Below are positions 22,392 to 34,133 of a DNA stretch of 64,000 nt, piece by piece. Where the stretch lies: the NCBI GenBank assembly GCA_034509735.1, contig JACGWO010000004.1, forward strand, positions 16,535,395 through 16,599,394, read 5' to 3'. The position numbers were made by a program, and so were the translations under genes. Source of the stretch: Sesamum alatum (taxonomy: Eukaryota > Streptophyta > Magnoliopsida > Lamiales > Pedaliaceae). The notes below the pieces were generated by a model, which did not search any database, was not told where the DNA came from, and saw only the letters and a program-made list of their open reading frames with translations. Numbering within the stretch: the first letter of the stretch is position 1; each line of letters starts with the position of its first letter.

Positions 22392-23540
22392 GTCAGGTGG
22401 TGGAGGAGGCAGCCCCTCTGCGAACTGAGCCTCCTACTGCAGCTGGTGAAGGAAATGTGCCCCTTCCTGCTGGTAAATAAACATGCCCCTCTTTTATGCA
22501 AGAAGAACCATTTTAAGTTTATGTTGAATATTTGATATCTCCTACGCGAGGTTTGAAAGTGCCCGAGTGTGGGCTTGGATATTTTTGTTGGGTGATGGCA
22601 CATTGATGCCTTGGATTCTATTTCTCCTCCTCCTCCTTTCTATGAATGGTTTATAAAGTTTGCTTCTACACTTCCTGAAAAATGTTTGTTGTGGATTTTG
22701 GATGAATATGTTTGCTACCTTACTTCTGATTTTCTGCCGGTTAGTGAAATAAATTATAGGGAATGCCCCAGTTTGCTTATTGTGATATGCTTAGTTCGCC
22801 CAATGTAAATTCTTCCTGTAGGTGGTTAGTGTTAGGAGGAAGGAGAAGACTTTCAAGTCTCAAGATAAGTGTCAGAACTAGCTTAAAATAACAAGTTTTG
22901 ACCTGCAATGCATGTTTTATAATAATAGGAAGTAGGTGTCTCGTATATAATGTGCCTAGCAAAATAAGCTAGCTAGAAACACTTGAACATGTGTCTTAGT
23001 GATACAACCTTTCAGTGGTTCTGCCTAATTAAGGATATACTATTGGAGCTAGGGATCTGTTTGCTTGTTTAAAGGCTCTGATGTATGATACTTAGCTTTG
23101 AATGCACTTCTCTGTCAATTGAGTAGGTTGGCAGTGTCTACCTTGTTAGCTTGGTATAGGCCTAGAGACGTTAAATGCAGCGGAAATTAGAGTTTAAATT
23201 ATAATACAATATTGTAATTAGCGATCAAATTGCCCGTCTCATTGCTACTGTGATGCGGATCTCATGCATACAGGAGTCAATTGAATAGTTTAGGATACCA
23301 ACCTTGGTGTCTGCCAGTTGATGTGGATGATGTGAAAGTTCTCAAGAATGATCCCCACCCAAGCAATCGGTGGAAAATAGCTACTAGTCCTTAGGCATGG
23401 TGAAAACGTTCCTGTAATCATTTGGGTTATGAACACAGACATCTTCCCTCTAAAGTTAGTTCACACCACCTATGATGGAATCTCCGATAATCCTATGCTA
23501 GTAAGCATTAGAAGACAAGTTTGATTCTTCTTCTTATAAA
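22392..23540. other. Tract without recognisable gene
   Basis: The first 90 bp continue the gypsy-type transposase fragment. The rest is AT-rich and shows no coding frame, transposon end or repeat that I can support. Confidence 0.4.
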
Positions 23541-24158
23541 AGGACAAACTTGTTTTGTGATATTAAGAAGAGAAGTTCAACTTTGCTTCTTCATCTTCAA
23601 AAAGAAGAGTTCAATTTTGCTCTTCTTCTTACATAAGGACAACCTTGTTTTGTTAGATTAAGAAAAGAAGTTCAACTTTGCCTCTTCATCTTTAAGAAGA
23701 AGAGTTCAATTTTACTTCTTCTTCTTACATAAGGACAAACTTGTTTTGTCATATTAAGAAGAGAAGTACAACTGTGCTTCTTCATCTTTAAGAAGAGGAT
23801 AATCAATTTTGCCTCTTCTTCTTACATAAGGACAAACTTGTTTTGTCATATTAAGAAGAGAAGTTCAACTTTGCTTCTACTTCTTACAAAAAGACAAACT
23901 TATTTTGTCATATTAAGAAGAGAAGTTTGACTTTGTTTCTTCATCTTAAAGAAGACAAATCCAACTTTCTATCTTCATCTTCAAGAAGACAAGTTCAACT
24001 ATGCTTCTTCATAAGAAGACAAATTCAACTCTGCTTCTTCGTCTTCAAGAAACAAGCTCAATTTTGCTTCTTCATAAGAAGTCAAACTCAATTTTGCTTC
24101 TTCAAGAAGATAAATTCAACTTTGCTTCTTTGTCTTCAAGAAAACAAGCTCAATTTTG
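23541..24158 (+). repeat. GAA/TTC-rich degenerate tandem array, 95-97 bp units
   Basis: The marker AGGACAAACTTGTTTTGT recurs near 23541, 23636, 23732 and 23829 (periods 95, 96 and 97), then in a shorter form at 23891. Each unit contains AGAAGTTCAACTTTGCTTCTTC-like runs, and the last 200 bp decay to a 30-40 bp pattern. The frame at 23927-24158 is a by-product of the repeat. Confidence 0.8.
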
Positions 24159-25238
24159 TGAAGGACAAGCGAATCCGCCCGGGAGCGCGAGCTGAAGCGA
24201 GAAAGCGCAAATGCAATACGTAATTTAAAATTAAATCGCATATAAAGCGAAATCCCAAGGGGTGCACCCTTGGGTGCTCAACCGGGCGTTCGATGTAGGA
24301 TGTGTTAATATCAAAAACATACATAAAACACATAGGGCATAGATGAATAGTGAAGATCTACTAAAGCGTAATAAACCGTTACCTTGTAGATTTTACGTGT
24401 GCTCGGGTACTTGCGTTGTTCCTTCACCGGAATGCTCACAAATCCAAACGTATGGATTCTCCAAAGGTGATCCACACCATACTGGAAGAAACTCACGTTC
24501 TCCTTACTAGAGAAAAATGGGTTTACGAAGGAATCGGTTTTAGAGAAGAACACTATGAATTAGTATTCTCTTAAACCTACTTTGTTCTTTCTCTTGATTC
24601 AAAACCAAGTGAATAACACAAGTAGAAAGAGGGGGAAGTGGTCGAGAGTTAGAGATAGAGGAGAGAGCCGAAAATGCTTCTTCTTTCTCCTAGAAAAAGA
24701 TGAATTATGATTCACATATGTGAGGTGTTGTATATACTCATATATATACATAATTAATGTGATTATTGGAATGTGTCTAGGTTCATCCAAGGATGTCTAG
24801 GTACATCCCAATCAATCACCATTAATTCTTCAATCAAGCCGACCAAATTTTATGGTATGATCAAATCATACCAAAAGGGAAGGGATTGATTGGAGTTGAT
24901 TCGTCTCTTTCCAAATTTTATGGTATGATCAAATCATACCAAATCGTACCCATTTTCGAGATTCCTTGACTTGGAGATTTCCGGACTGATTCGGCGGGAC
25001 TGATTTCATGGACCTACCTCCAAGCATAGTCCCAGTCCCCGAAATAGGTTTTCAGTCTGTGGGCTTTGTTTGCATAGTGAACAAATAGATACAAAGCAGT
25101 AAAGTGAACGCAAACAAAGTAATGCCAGAATAAATTTCACTTCTTTATTCATTAATAGTTTATCAAAACACTAAAATTGTATAGACATAGGTTACATTTT
25201 GCCCGCCAATATTGGCTATATGGTCACCTATTCTAACA
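24159..25238 (-). mobile_element. Chimeric LTR: left part family A, right part family B
   Basis: The left part (24159-24943) follows a family A LTR of the 13975 subtype; the right part (about 24945-25238) follows the start of a family B LTR. Terminal sequences are intact (TGAAGGACAAGC on the left, TTCTAACA on the right). The junction lies beside a 33-bp direct duplication (24843-24875 and 24911-24943). The flanks TTTTG and TTGAT are not a target-site duplication, so this is more likely a deletion product than an insertion of a hybrid. Confidence 0.75.
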
Positions 25239-26665
25239 TTGATACCTCGAACTCTGCACAGATCATATCCATGTTTCGACCACCAAGAAGAATAAGGGAG
25301 GCCACCTTCGTGTGACCGTGGGGGGAATATAAGCTGGAAAATGAGGGGTCTCGGAAGCCATGGCACCCCTGAGGTAGGGAACAAACACCCCATCCCACAC
25401 CCGCCATCGGAGCCCAGAGACCAGTAGTTCTCGCTTGCGGAACAGAGACTGTCAAGTGAAGGACAGGGAGTAGCCAAGACAGGCGTTGAAGAATGTGGAA
25501 TTTGGGAAGTATAAATAATTTTACAAATTAACTTTTAACTAATGGATCAAAGTTCAGTTAAAAATCAATTTTACAAACTAAATTTTAACTAATGGATAAT
25601 TGTTTCAATAAAAATGTTGTTGGCAAATTATTTAACCACTTTGGGGTTTTATACAACATTAATGTGATGTGGGTGCCCAATTATGTAATAAGGCATCATT
25701 TACTAAGCTGGAAGGGATTATGGGGAGATTAATTATTGCATAGCTAAGTGAGGGATAAAGTATGTCTGCAACCATAGGTTTATAGGTGTGGGAATTGAGA
25801 ATTTGTTTGGATTAGTATTTTTCAAATAGTGCATTTATAGGTATTAGGTAGGTGCTAATGACCAACTTTTATAATTTAAATTATTTAATGAAAAAAATTC
25901 CACATGGCAAGACATTGTGTCTTGTCAATGTCTTGTCATATTCAATAACTCTCTCTCTCTCTACAAACCAAAAAATAGGAAGGAGATAGAGGAGGGGCGG
26001 GTGTGTAAATTTGTTAGAGAAAAGCGATAAGATATGAAGTGACTTTTGATGTGTATTGTCAAAGCTGCATGACAACCAAGAAGGAAAGCTAGTGCGAAAA
26101 GGTAAAATGATTCCTAACCACAGAAACCGAGACCTACCTATATAGGGGAAGGAAACGACAATTATTGTAATGGAAAAGGTAGCGGGAGGGCTTTTTCCAC
26201 TGGGAAAAGGCAATTTTGACCGAAAATGTAGAAAACAAATGACATCCAGGTGCTCCAAACAGTCTAAAACGTGGAAATGGATTTTGGAAATAAAACCAAA
26301 AGCCACGTTGATATCTTGTTTACCTTGTATGATGAATTGATGGATTACTGTGAGATAATTTTATCTGGTATTTACTTTTTATTGTTTGATATGAGATAAA
26401 TTATTGAATTGACCATAATGCCCCTATTAAGACGAAAATGTCCATTTTAATATGTCAACTCATAAAATACAAAATATTTGAAACATGAAAGAAGTCATAT
26501 ATATATATATGTATGAAGATATGTATCTTCACAGAAATCTCCACAGCAATGCCCGTCTCAACGTGTCAACTCCATGGAAAGTTACTCCCCATTGACCAAA
26601 TTGTGTCAGACTTGTCAAGTCTGTCCATCATGGCTTTTCTATAATTCTACCCATTTTAAATTATT
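25239..26665. other. Unassigned AT-rich tract
   Basis: The first 240 bp are GC-richer and open on the minus strand (25163-25477), but I recognise no protein. A short CT run sits near 25948-25962 and an AT run near 26499-26511. No gene is supported. Confidence 0.4.
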
Positions 26666-27011
26666 GGCAAAATAATATTTCTAGTCCCATAAGATAGGGG
26701 GTTCAACACATTTAATTCTCTACTTTACGGGATTTTCAAAATGGTCCCAAAATTGAGAATACTCGACACATTTAGTCATCAACGGTCCCAAATTAAGAAA
26801 ATGCGACACATTGAGTCTTCTACTTTACGAGATTTATGGGACTAAATGTGTCGACTTTTCTCAATTTTGGGGACCATTTGAAAATTTAGCAAAGTATAGG
26901 ACTACATGTGTCGAGTTTCTCTAATTTTAGAATCATTTTGAAAATATAGTAAAATAGAGGACTAAAAATGTTGAACCCGCTATTTTTTGGGACTAAAATT
27001 ATAATTTCTCC
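26666..27011. mobile_element. MITE with long terminal inverted repeats and 9-bp TSD (Mutator-type)
   Basis: A 346-bp element whose ends are inverted repeats: GGCAAAATAATATTTCTAGT on the left against GGAGAAATTATAATTTTAGT on the right, with similarity continuing inward for most of its length. It is flanked by the exact 9-bp duplication TAAATTATT (26657-26665 and 27012-27020). A 9-bp duplication is typical of Mutator-like transposons. There is no coding capacity. Confidence 0.8.
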
Positions 27012-27200
27012 TAAATTATTTTCGTTAATCTCCAAGGAAAAATGAGGGCAAACATGAAAGTCAGAATGTAGTCTTTGGCCTTTGGACTTGATGGGATAAG
27101 TTATCCCAACTCCAAAGGTGGAATACTTATCATGGCCTCATCCATCCCAAGCTCGGGTTCTTCAGCCTAACCTAGGCCTGGAGTTTTGCAAATAAAATTT

Positions 27201-27541
27201 AGGGTACATTACATTTTGCCATTCGAACTGTGCTCATTTTTACACTGTCATTTGAACCGTTTTTTTTTTTTTTTGTGTGTTAACTTACCATCTCAACTTT
27301 GTGAAAGTTGTACTATGCATATATGACCGCTGTTTGGTTGATTTTTCTGCCGCAAAAATATCACTTGCAGTGCACATGCCGGAGAAAAATCACTACATTG
27401 CCCTTAAATATCACATATGCAATGTATGTGATTTTTTTTGGCAAAATATTGAGAAAAAATGGTCATATATGACAAGTGCAATTTTTACAAAATTGAGATG
27501 GTAATTGACAAAAAAAAGAAGGGCAAAATGTAATTTACCAT
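27201..27541. mobile_element. Second MITE, about 341 bp
   Basis: Terminal inverted repeats AGGGTACATTACATTTTGCC (left) and ATGGTAAATTACATTTTGCC (right, reversed). Flanks are A/T rich and share AAAATTT, so the exact duplication length is unclear. A T-run lies at 27260-27274. It is non-coding. Confidence 0.6.
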
Positions 27542-27603
27542 AAAAATTTAAGATCGTTCCAACCCACTTTAGTGAATGAGGGCTAAATTAATAAACATCC
27601 TAC

Positions 27604-28554
27604 AATGTTTGAAACTCGGACTGTTGATTGAATCGAAATTGAGTGGGTCAAGGGTCACTAGTTTGACCGTCGGGTGAATCGTGATCAAATCAGTGATGTC
27701 ATAATAAAAAATATATATAAAATTATATTAAAGTAATTAAAAATACAAAAATATAAATAATTTTATTTTTAAGTTACATAGGAACTAAAAGTATCAAAAA
27801 ATTAGATAGTAAAATAAGTATATCAAAGATTTAGGCCCAGAATAAAATAGACGAATTGCTTTAATAACAAAATTAACGAAATATTTACCATTATAATTAA
27901 GTTATAACTAATTTTATGGCCAATAAATAGTTAGTATCCCACATTTTTAAAATATTATATAAAATCTTATCAAAAAATTAGATAGTAAAATAAAGTATAT
28001 CAAAGGTTTAGGCCCAGAATAAAATAGACGAATTGCTTAAATAACAAAATTAACGAAATATTTACCATTATAATTAAGTTATAACTAATTTTATGGCCAA
28101 TAAATAGTTAGTATCCGACATTTTTAAAGTATTATATAAAATCTTATTCTATTAATTATTTAATAGAAACTTAAGCAATCAGATGAGATAAAAAAAATAA
28201 TTGGATTATGGACTTAATGAGTTTGTTCATTTATAAATATATAATTCAAATAATTATAAAATATCGATGTTGATTTGTTGGTTTTTTCTCAATTTCTCTA
28301 TGAAATATCATGATTCAATTTCAAATTGTATCAATTTTTAAATTTTTTAAAAAAATTCATGAATCGGCCGGTTCACTTGATTCGGGATCGGGTCAACTTT
28401 GTCACCGGTTCAACCGGCGGTTCGAGCGATTTTTAAAAAATAAACGAATTTTGAGACTATTCCGATTTTATGAGTTGGACCGAATCATTTTGAGAATTGA
28501 ATCACGATTTTACCGGTCTAACGTGTCGATACGGACTGAATTTTAAAACACTGA
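27604..28554. mobile_element. Degenerate DNA-transposon-like element with GTTTTAAAA-type ends
   Basis: The left end (ATGTTTGAAACTCGGACTGT) and reversed right end (GTGTTTTAAAATTCAGTCCGT, one base longer) are similar, and CATCCTAC (27596-27603) and CGTCCTAG (28555-28562) could be an 8-bp duplication with two changes. The right part is rich in CCGGTTCAACCGG-like motifs. It encloses the 176-bp tandem duplication. hAT- or Mutator-like origin is possible; I cannot decide. Confidence 0.35.
27793..28144 (+). repeat. Tandem duplication of a 176-bp unit
   Basis: The unit starting ATCAAAAAATTAGATAGT at 27793 recurs at 27969 with few changes. It includes TTAGGCCCAGAATAAAATAG and ends in AAAATCTTAT. Confidence 0.85.
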
Positions 28555-28616
28555 CGTCCTAGATGGCTCAACTAAGACCGGCCCACGTTCAAATTGGATT
28601 TCAATTCGATCGATAA

Positions 28617-29082
28617 TGTTATGATATTGCTGGGAATGAATTAGAGAAGATACAAAAAGTTGCTTTTCAACTGAAACTTCATAAAATTAGGCTGAAATTG
28701 GAATGTCTTTGATTACAAGGGAATTGCTAGTTATAGTCATAACCCTAACAGAAAGATAGGTTAATTAATGGAAACGTGAATTCAGAAGGAATCTGGAAAT
28801 GGAGCTGCAAGGTGCAGTAATGGAAGTTGCCTAGAGTGGGTGCTCAGGCAATTGGGGGTTTTTTGAGCTGAGAGCTAATGCGGGCCGTTGGATGGGCGTG
28901 GATCTTGTCCGTTGGATTTAGGTGGTCCCCTTCCCGAAACGACGTCGTTGTAACTTAAATTAGGGTTTCCTGACTTATGCAAAACACTATCGTCTGCTCC
29001 CAAAGCTGAGCCCTGGATCGGGCGGCTGAATTTAATCCTCAACGGACGGCTAAGATTAAATCTTCCAACTGAAGTCGTAACA
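28617..29082 (-). repeat. Chromovirus 3' LTR
   Basis: 466 bp, with TGTTATGATATTG at one edge and GTCGTAACA at the other. It contains TTAGGGTTT, the reverse of the telo-box AAACCCTAA. Confidence 0.93.
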
Positions 29083-29103
29083 CTGCCTCCCTGTGGAGTT
29101 GAC

Positions 29104-32100
29104 CCTCGTCCCTGGGGGTCAGTCTCAAAGTCTAGAAATTTGGATACGAGGTCGTAGTAGTCTTCCCAAGTTGCCTCATCTGCGATGTAGTTTTCCCATG
29201 CAACCAGGACCTGGGGTACTGCCTTGTTTCGTCTGGATATCAGTCGTCGGCCAAGGATCTTAGATGGATAAACCCTGCAAAACCATGATCAGAAAAAAAC
29301 AGGTAATGTAGGTGAAGGTGTGTACTTGTGTCCGATTTTCTTTTAGAGTAGTGAGACGTGGAATATAGGGTGGATATTTGCAGAGGGTGAAAGTTTCAGT
29401 CTATAGGCAACCTCGCCTATCCTCTCTAAAATCTGGAAGGGGCCATAGTATTTAGGAGCTAGCTTCAGATTCCTCCTTAGCTGTAGTGAATTCTGGCGGT
29501 AAGGCTGTAACTTCATATAGACCCAGTCCCCTACTATGAACATCCTCTCAGTTCTGTGTTTATCAGCATAAGTTTTCATGCGGTTCTGTGCTTCGGCCAA
29601 GTTAGTTTTTAGCATACTCAATAACCTCCCCCTTTCTTCCAAGTATGCATCAACATCAGTCTGAGCCGTGGGGATATAGGGATCAATAGACAAAGGGTCG
29701 AGCAGATATCCATATAACGCCTGGAACGGGGTCAGTTTGAGGCTAGTATGGAAGTTCGTATTGAACCAGTATTCGGCTAACGAGAGCTACTTGTTCTAAT
29801 GCTTCGGCCTTAGGTGACACATGCACCTAAGATAGTTTTCTACACACTGATTAACCCTCTCCGTTTGGCCATCAGTCTGAGGGTGGTAAGCCGTAGATAA
29901 GTTCAATGTTGTCCCCAATAACTTGAAGAGCTCCTTCCAGAATGCACTGGTAAAAATCTTCTCCCGGTCTGAGACAATGTTCCTTGGCAACCCATGTAGT
30001 TTATGTATATGATCCATGAAGACCCTAGCTACTCCTTCTGCAGTAAAGGGATGAGTGAGGGCAATGAAATGCCCATACTTCGTTAACCGATCTACTACCA
30101 CTAGAATACAATCCTTGCCCTCTGACTTAGGGAGGCCTTCTATCAAGTCCATAGAGATAGAGGCCCAGGCTTGGTTGGGAATAGTGAGGGGTTGGAGCAG
30201 GCCTGGATAAGGGACATTTTCTGATTTTTGAACGCTGGCATACATCACAGTTCTGAACCCACAAGACCACATCGTCTTTTAACTCGGGCCAGTAAAACAT
30301 ACTTTTGACACACTGGTATGATCCATTGATGCTTGCGTGCCCTCCAATGGCTGTGTCATGGAGCAGCCTGATGATGTGCTCCCTCAATTCTGTGTTTGTT
30401 CCTACATAGATCTTCTGATCTTTCCGTAGTATTCCTCCTTGCAAACTATAGGATGGGTAGGCTAAGTCCTTTACTACCTTAGCCTGAATGATAGAGGTAA
30501 TTTCTTGGTCTCCTTCATAACTCCTTTGAACATCAATGATCCAATTGGGTATAACCACAGTGATGGTCATGCAGCCTTCCTGTTCTCTTTTGGATAAGGC
30601 ATCAGCAACCTTATTTTCTTTCCCTTTCTTATACTGCACCTCATAGTCTAGGCCTAGAAGCTTAGAAATCCACTATTGTTGTAGGGCAGTCTCCACCTTC
30701 TGCTCCAGAATGTGTTTCAAACTTTGGTGATCTGTTTTGATCACGAAATGGTGTCCGATAAGATAATGCTTCCATTTCTGTACTGCCTGCAGGATTGCCA
30801 GAAATTCTTTTTCATAGACTGATAGCCCCAGATTCCTAGGACTCAAAGCCTTGCTAAGGAAAGCTATTGGCCTTTGATTCTGCATAAGAACAACACCTAT
30901 CCCCTTCTCGCATGCATCAGCCTCGATCACGAACTGCTGAGAAAAATCAGGAAGAGCCAAAATTGGAGCCGTTGTTAAAGCCTGTTTCAGACACTCAAAA
31001 GCATTAGTGGCAGCAGGAGACCACTTGAACCCGTCCTTTTTGAGTAATTCTGTCAGGGGCTTACTTATGACCCCATAACCCTTAGTAAACTTCCTATAGT
31101 AACCGGTCAGGCCAAGGAAGCCTCTCAACTCCTTCACAGTTTTAGGTAGTGGCCAGCTCCTCATGCATTCTACCTTCATAGGATCAGTAGCTACCCCTTC
31201 CTGTGAAATGATATGGCCTAGGTACTCGATGGATTCCCTTCCAAAGTCACATTTACTTCTTTTAGCATACAATTTGTTTTGCCTGAGTAAATCCAATGTA
31301 ACCCCAATTGTTTTAAATGATCTGCCCAATTCTTACTATACACCAGTATGTCATCAAAGAACACCAATATAAACTTTCTTAACTAAGGAGCAAAGACAAC
31401 ATTCATTAAGGACTGAAATGTAGATGGTGCATTGCAAAGTCCAAAAGGCATGACCAGAAATTCGTAATGGCCCTGATGTGTAACAAAATTGGTTTTAGGT
31501 ACATCCTCTTCATGCATTCTTATTTGGAAATAACCAGAACGTAAATCGATTTTTGAGAAAAAAACAGGCTCCATGTAACTCATCTAATAGCTCATCAATG
31601 ATTGGGATTGGAAAGCTATGTTTCACAGTGAGGTTGTTTAGATACCTATAATCCACACACATTCGCCATGAGCCATCTTTCTTTTTGACTAATAAAACTG
31701 GGGAGCCAAAGGGGCTTTGGCTTGGTTGGATAATACCTTCTTTTAACATACCTTTAACAATAACTTCGATTTCTCCCTTCTGAGCATAGGAGTACCTGTT
31801 GGGATGCATCTTCTTGGGTACTACATCAGGTTTGAGGGTTATTTTATGCTCGATTGTCCTTCTAGGAGGTAAGCATTGAGGCTCCTGGAACAAGTCAGTG
31901 TAACTTGTTAATAGTTGCTCGATCTCTGTGTGAGTGTTATCAGGGGGAGGGACTGTAGATATGGAGTGCAGCTGGCCTACAAACCCGTAGGCCCCTTCAT
32001 TCACCAATTTAGACATGCTTTTTGCTGTGATAAGATGTAGCTCAGACTGTTGGGTAAGTGCTTGTAACCCCATTTTCTTTCCATTCCTAGATATGGTGAC

Positions 32101-32166
32101 TGTCATTGCCTGGTAGTCATATTCCACTGGACTGTAATGTCTCAACCAATCGCCTCCTAACACCAT
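29104..32166 (-). pseudogene. Chromovirus RT, RNase H, integrase and chromodomain
   Basis: Reading the minus strand: reverse transcriptase (32050-31330) with [33 protein letters not shown] and FFDD at the YxDD site; RNase H (31050-30620) with IEADACEKGIG and KTDHQSLKH; integrase zinc region (about 30340-30230) with GGH and CDVCQRSK; integrase core (30180-29800) with MDLIEGLP, SDREKIF and HPQTDGQTERVN; then the GDWVYMKLQPYRQ segment. The tail (29283-29104) encodes a chromodomain-like stretch containing VLVAWENY and EATWEDYYDLV, which defines chromoviruses. Stops near 31383, 30673 and 29343 and frameshifts near 31570, 30200, 29796 and 29300 disrupt it. Confidence 0.9.
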
Positions 32167-33627
32167 GTGACACCCCCCCCAAGGTCAAAGTTCGTACGGG
32201 GTAGGTAAAGACTTGTCCCTGGATTTCCCATGTGAATGTTGGGCAATATAGCTGACTAATCATCCTTCTACCATCAGCTACACTGACCATCATGGGGCTA
32301 GTTTGTTCCAGATGACATCCCAGTCTTTGGGCTGTTTCCTCATCCAGGAAACAATGGGTACTTCCCCCATCAATGAGCAGCTGTAGGTCCTGATTATAGG
32401 CTCTACCCTTCACTTGAAATATATTGAAGTCAGTATTACCTCTGATTGCATTTATGGAGATGGTCATATCTTCCTCTCCCTCTGCCTCAGTTCCCTCCCT
32501 GTCCTCTTCACCCATGGCAGCTTCAGCCATGGCTGCTTCTTCTTCAGTCATAATATAGTACACGAATCGGTGCTTACATTTGTGTCCAGGTCTGAACAAC
32601 TCATCACAATTAAAGCAAAGGTTTTTGGCCCTGCGTTCATTCATTTCTTCTTCTGAGAGAATCCGTCTGGCTGGGTTACGAGGGTTAGGGTTTCTTGGGA
32701 AAATTGGTTTAGGTGGAGGATGGTATGTTTTTTGGAATGTAGGTTTTATGTGAGTAGGTTTAGGAAAGGTGAAGTGTTTGGAGTGGTTGGTGGGTATTAG
32801 TTTGGAGTTAGGGTTCATGAGTTGGAGGATGGCTCTTACTGTTTGTTCCTGGTTTTTTGTGTAGGCTAAGGCTTGGTGAAGTCTGGTAGGATGTAAGGAA
32901 ATCAAGAAACAAGTAACAAAGTAGCTTTCAGTAAAATCACAGTGAAAGATCATTACATGAGATCTCAGCTCCTCAAATCGCTCAAAGTATTGGTCCACTG
33001 TGCTTAATCCTTGTTGTAATGTGTTAAATTCGCCCAATATAGCACCAGGGTCCACACCTTCAAAACGTTCATATACAGCTTCAATGAAGTGTTGCCAATC
33101 TGGGAGGTCCTTCCCCTTACTCAGACCTTGAAACCAGCGCTCAGCCCTTCCATCCAGATAGATGGATGCAAGGGCCACCTTCTGATCTTCAGGAATGGTG
33201 TAGACCATCTGAAAATACCACTGGCACTTACGAATCCATCCCCTTGATTCGTCACCATTGAACCTAGGGAGTTCTATGTTAGATAGTGATGGTGGCTTGT
33301 TTTGATCGCCAGAAACATCCGATTCAACTGGTACACTTGGTGGTCTCTCTCTTGGTGAAGCTGGTTTTTCACCTGAGGCTAATTGTTCCCTATTGTTTTT
33401 TTTTGCATTTGCTCCATCATACACTGCATTTGTAACTGGAGGGCTTTCTGGCCTTCCACTAACTCGGTATAGGAGTGTTGCAGGCCCGCCTGCAAACTCA
33501 TCGAATTATCGAACTGGGCTCTCATCTGCTCTTCACTAACTTGGCGTTTCGATTTTTCTTCCATTATCCATAATTCTTGTTTTTTTTTAACATCCATGAT
33601 TTCCTTCATTCTGGTACTGTCTGCCAT
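32117..33627 (-). pseudogene. Chromovirus gag and protease
   Basis: The gag probably starts at 33627 (MADSTRMKEIMD). A long coiled-coil N-part is followed by a frame change at a homopolymer near 33394-33402. From 33424 the frame carries the gag core (PRFNGDESRGWIRKCQWYF, FEGVDPGAILGEFN), a zinc knuckle with CFNCDELFRPGHKCK, and the retropepsin motif LIDGGSTHCFL. This would form the particle and process the polyprotein. It overlaps into the RT frame near 32166-32117 with a shift. Confidence 0.9.
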
Positions 33628-33647
33628 GGTAAGTAAGGCCGAGGATA

Positions 33648-33667
33648 GCCTTGCTCTGAATGCCAAA
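33648..33667 (-). other. Primer-binding-like site of the chromovirus
   Basis: Directly after the 5' LTR the minus strand reads TTTGGCATTCAGAGCAAGGC. This resembles TGGTATCAGAGC, the initiator tRNA-Met site, with one extra base and one change. It is degenerate, or uses a slightly different primer. Confidence 0.55.
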
Positions 33668-34133
33668 TGTTATGATATTGCTGGGAATGAATTAGAGAAG
33701 ATAGAAAAAGTTGCTTTTCAACTGAAACTTCATAAAATTAGGCTGAAATTGGAATGTCTTTGATTACAAGGGAATTGCTAGTTATAGTCATAACCCTAAC
33801 AGAAAGATAGGTTAATTAATGGAAACGTGAATTCAGAAGGAATCTAGAAATGGAGCTGCAAGGTGTAGTAATGGAAGTTGCCCAGAGTGCGTGCTCAGGC
33901 AGTTGGGGGTTTGTTGAGCTGAGAGCTAATGCGGGCCGTTGGATGGGCGTGGATCTTGTCCGTTGGACTTAGGTGGTCCCTTTCCCGAAACGACGTCACT
34001 GTAACTTAAATTAGGGTTTCCTGACTTATGCAAAACGCTGTCGTCTGCTCCCAAAGCTGAGCCCTGGATCGGGCGGCTGAATTTAATCCTCAACGGACGG
34101 CTAAGATTAGATCTTCCGGCTGAAGTCGTAACA
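33668..34133 (-). repeat. Chromovirus 5' LTR, next to the UTP4 promoter
   Basis: 466 bp, with the same ends as the copy at 28617. Its right edge is 198 bp before the UTP4 start codon. It also carries TTAGGGTTT near 34012-34020. Confidence 0.93.

Larger units (their letters stand above)
28617..34133 (-). mobile_element. Ty3/gypsy chromovirus with both LTRs, broken
   Basis: A complete-length element on the minus strand: 466-bp LTRs at 33668-34133 (5') and 28617-29082 (3'), a primer-binding-like site, and gag, protease, RT, RNase H, integrase and a chromodomain-like tail in gypsy order. The flanks GATAA (28612-28616) and GATAC (34134-34138) agree at 4 of 5 bases. The two LTRs differ at roughly 16 positions by eye, so the insertion is moderately old. 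Frameshifts and stops interrupt the polyprotein. Confidence 0.93.

Noticed and set aside
23541..24223. CRISPR-like array from the regular 95-bp spacing
   Set aside because: The units are similar along their whole length with no unique spacers, and the DNA is plant nuclear. It is a minisatellite.
25163..25477. 104-codon minus-strand frame after the chimeric LTR
   Set aside because: No recognisable domain. Part of it overlaps LTR sequence and there is no splice or codon evidence.
32160..32420. LIDGGSTHCFL as a disabling change of the protease DSG motif
   Set aside because: DGG variants are, to my memory, common in this group of plant gypsy elements, so it is not evidence of decay. Likewise FFDD at the YxDD site.
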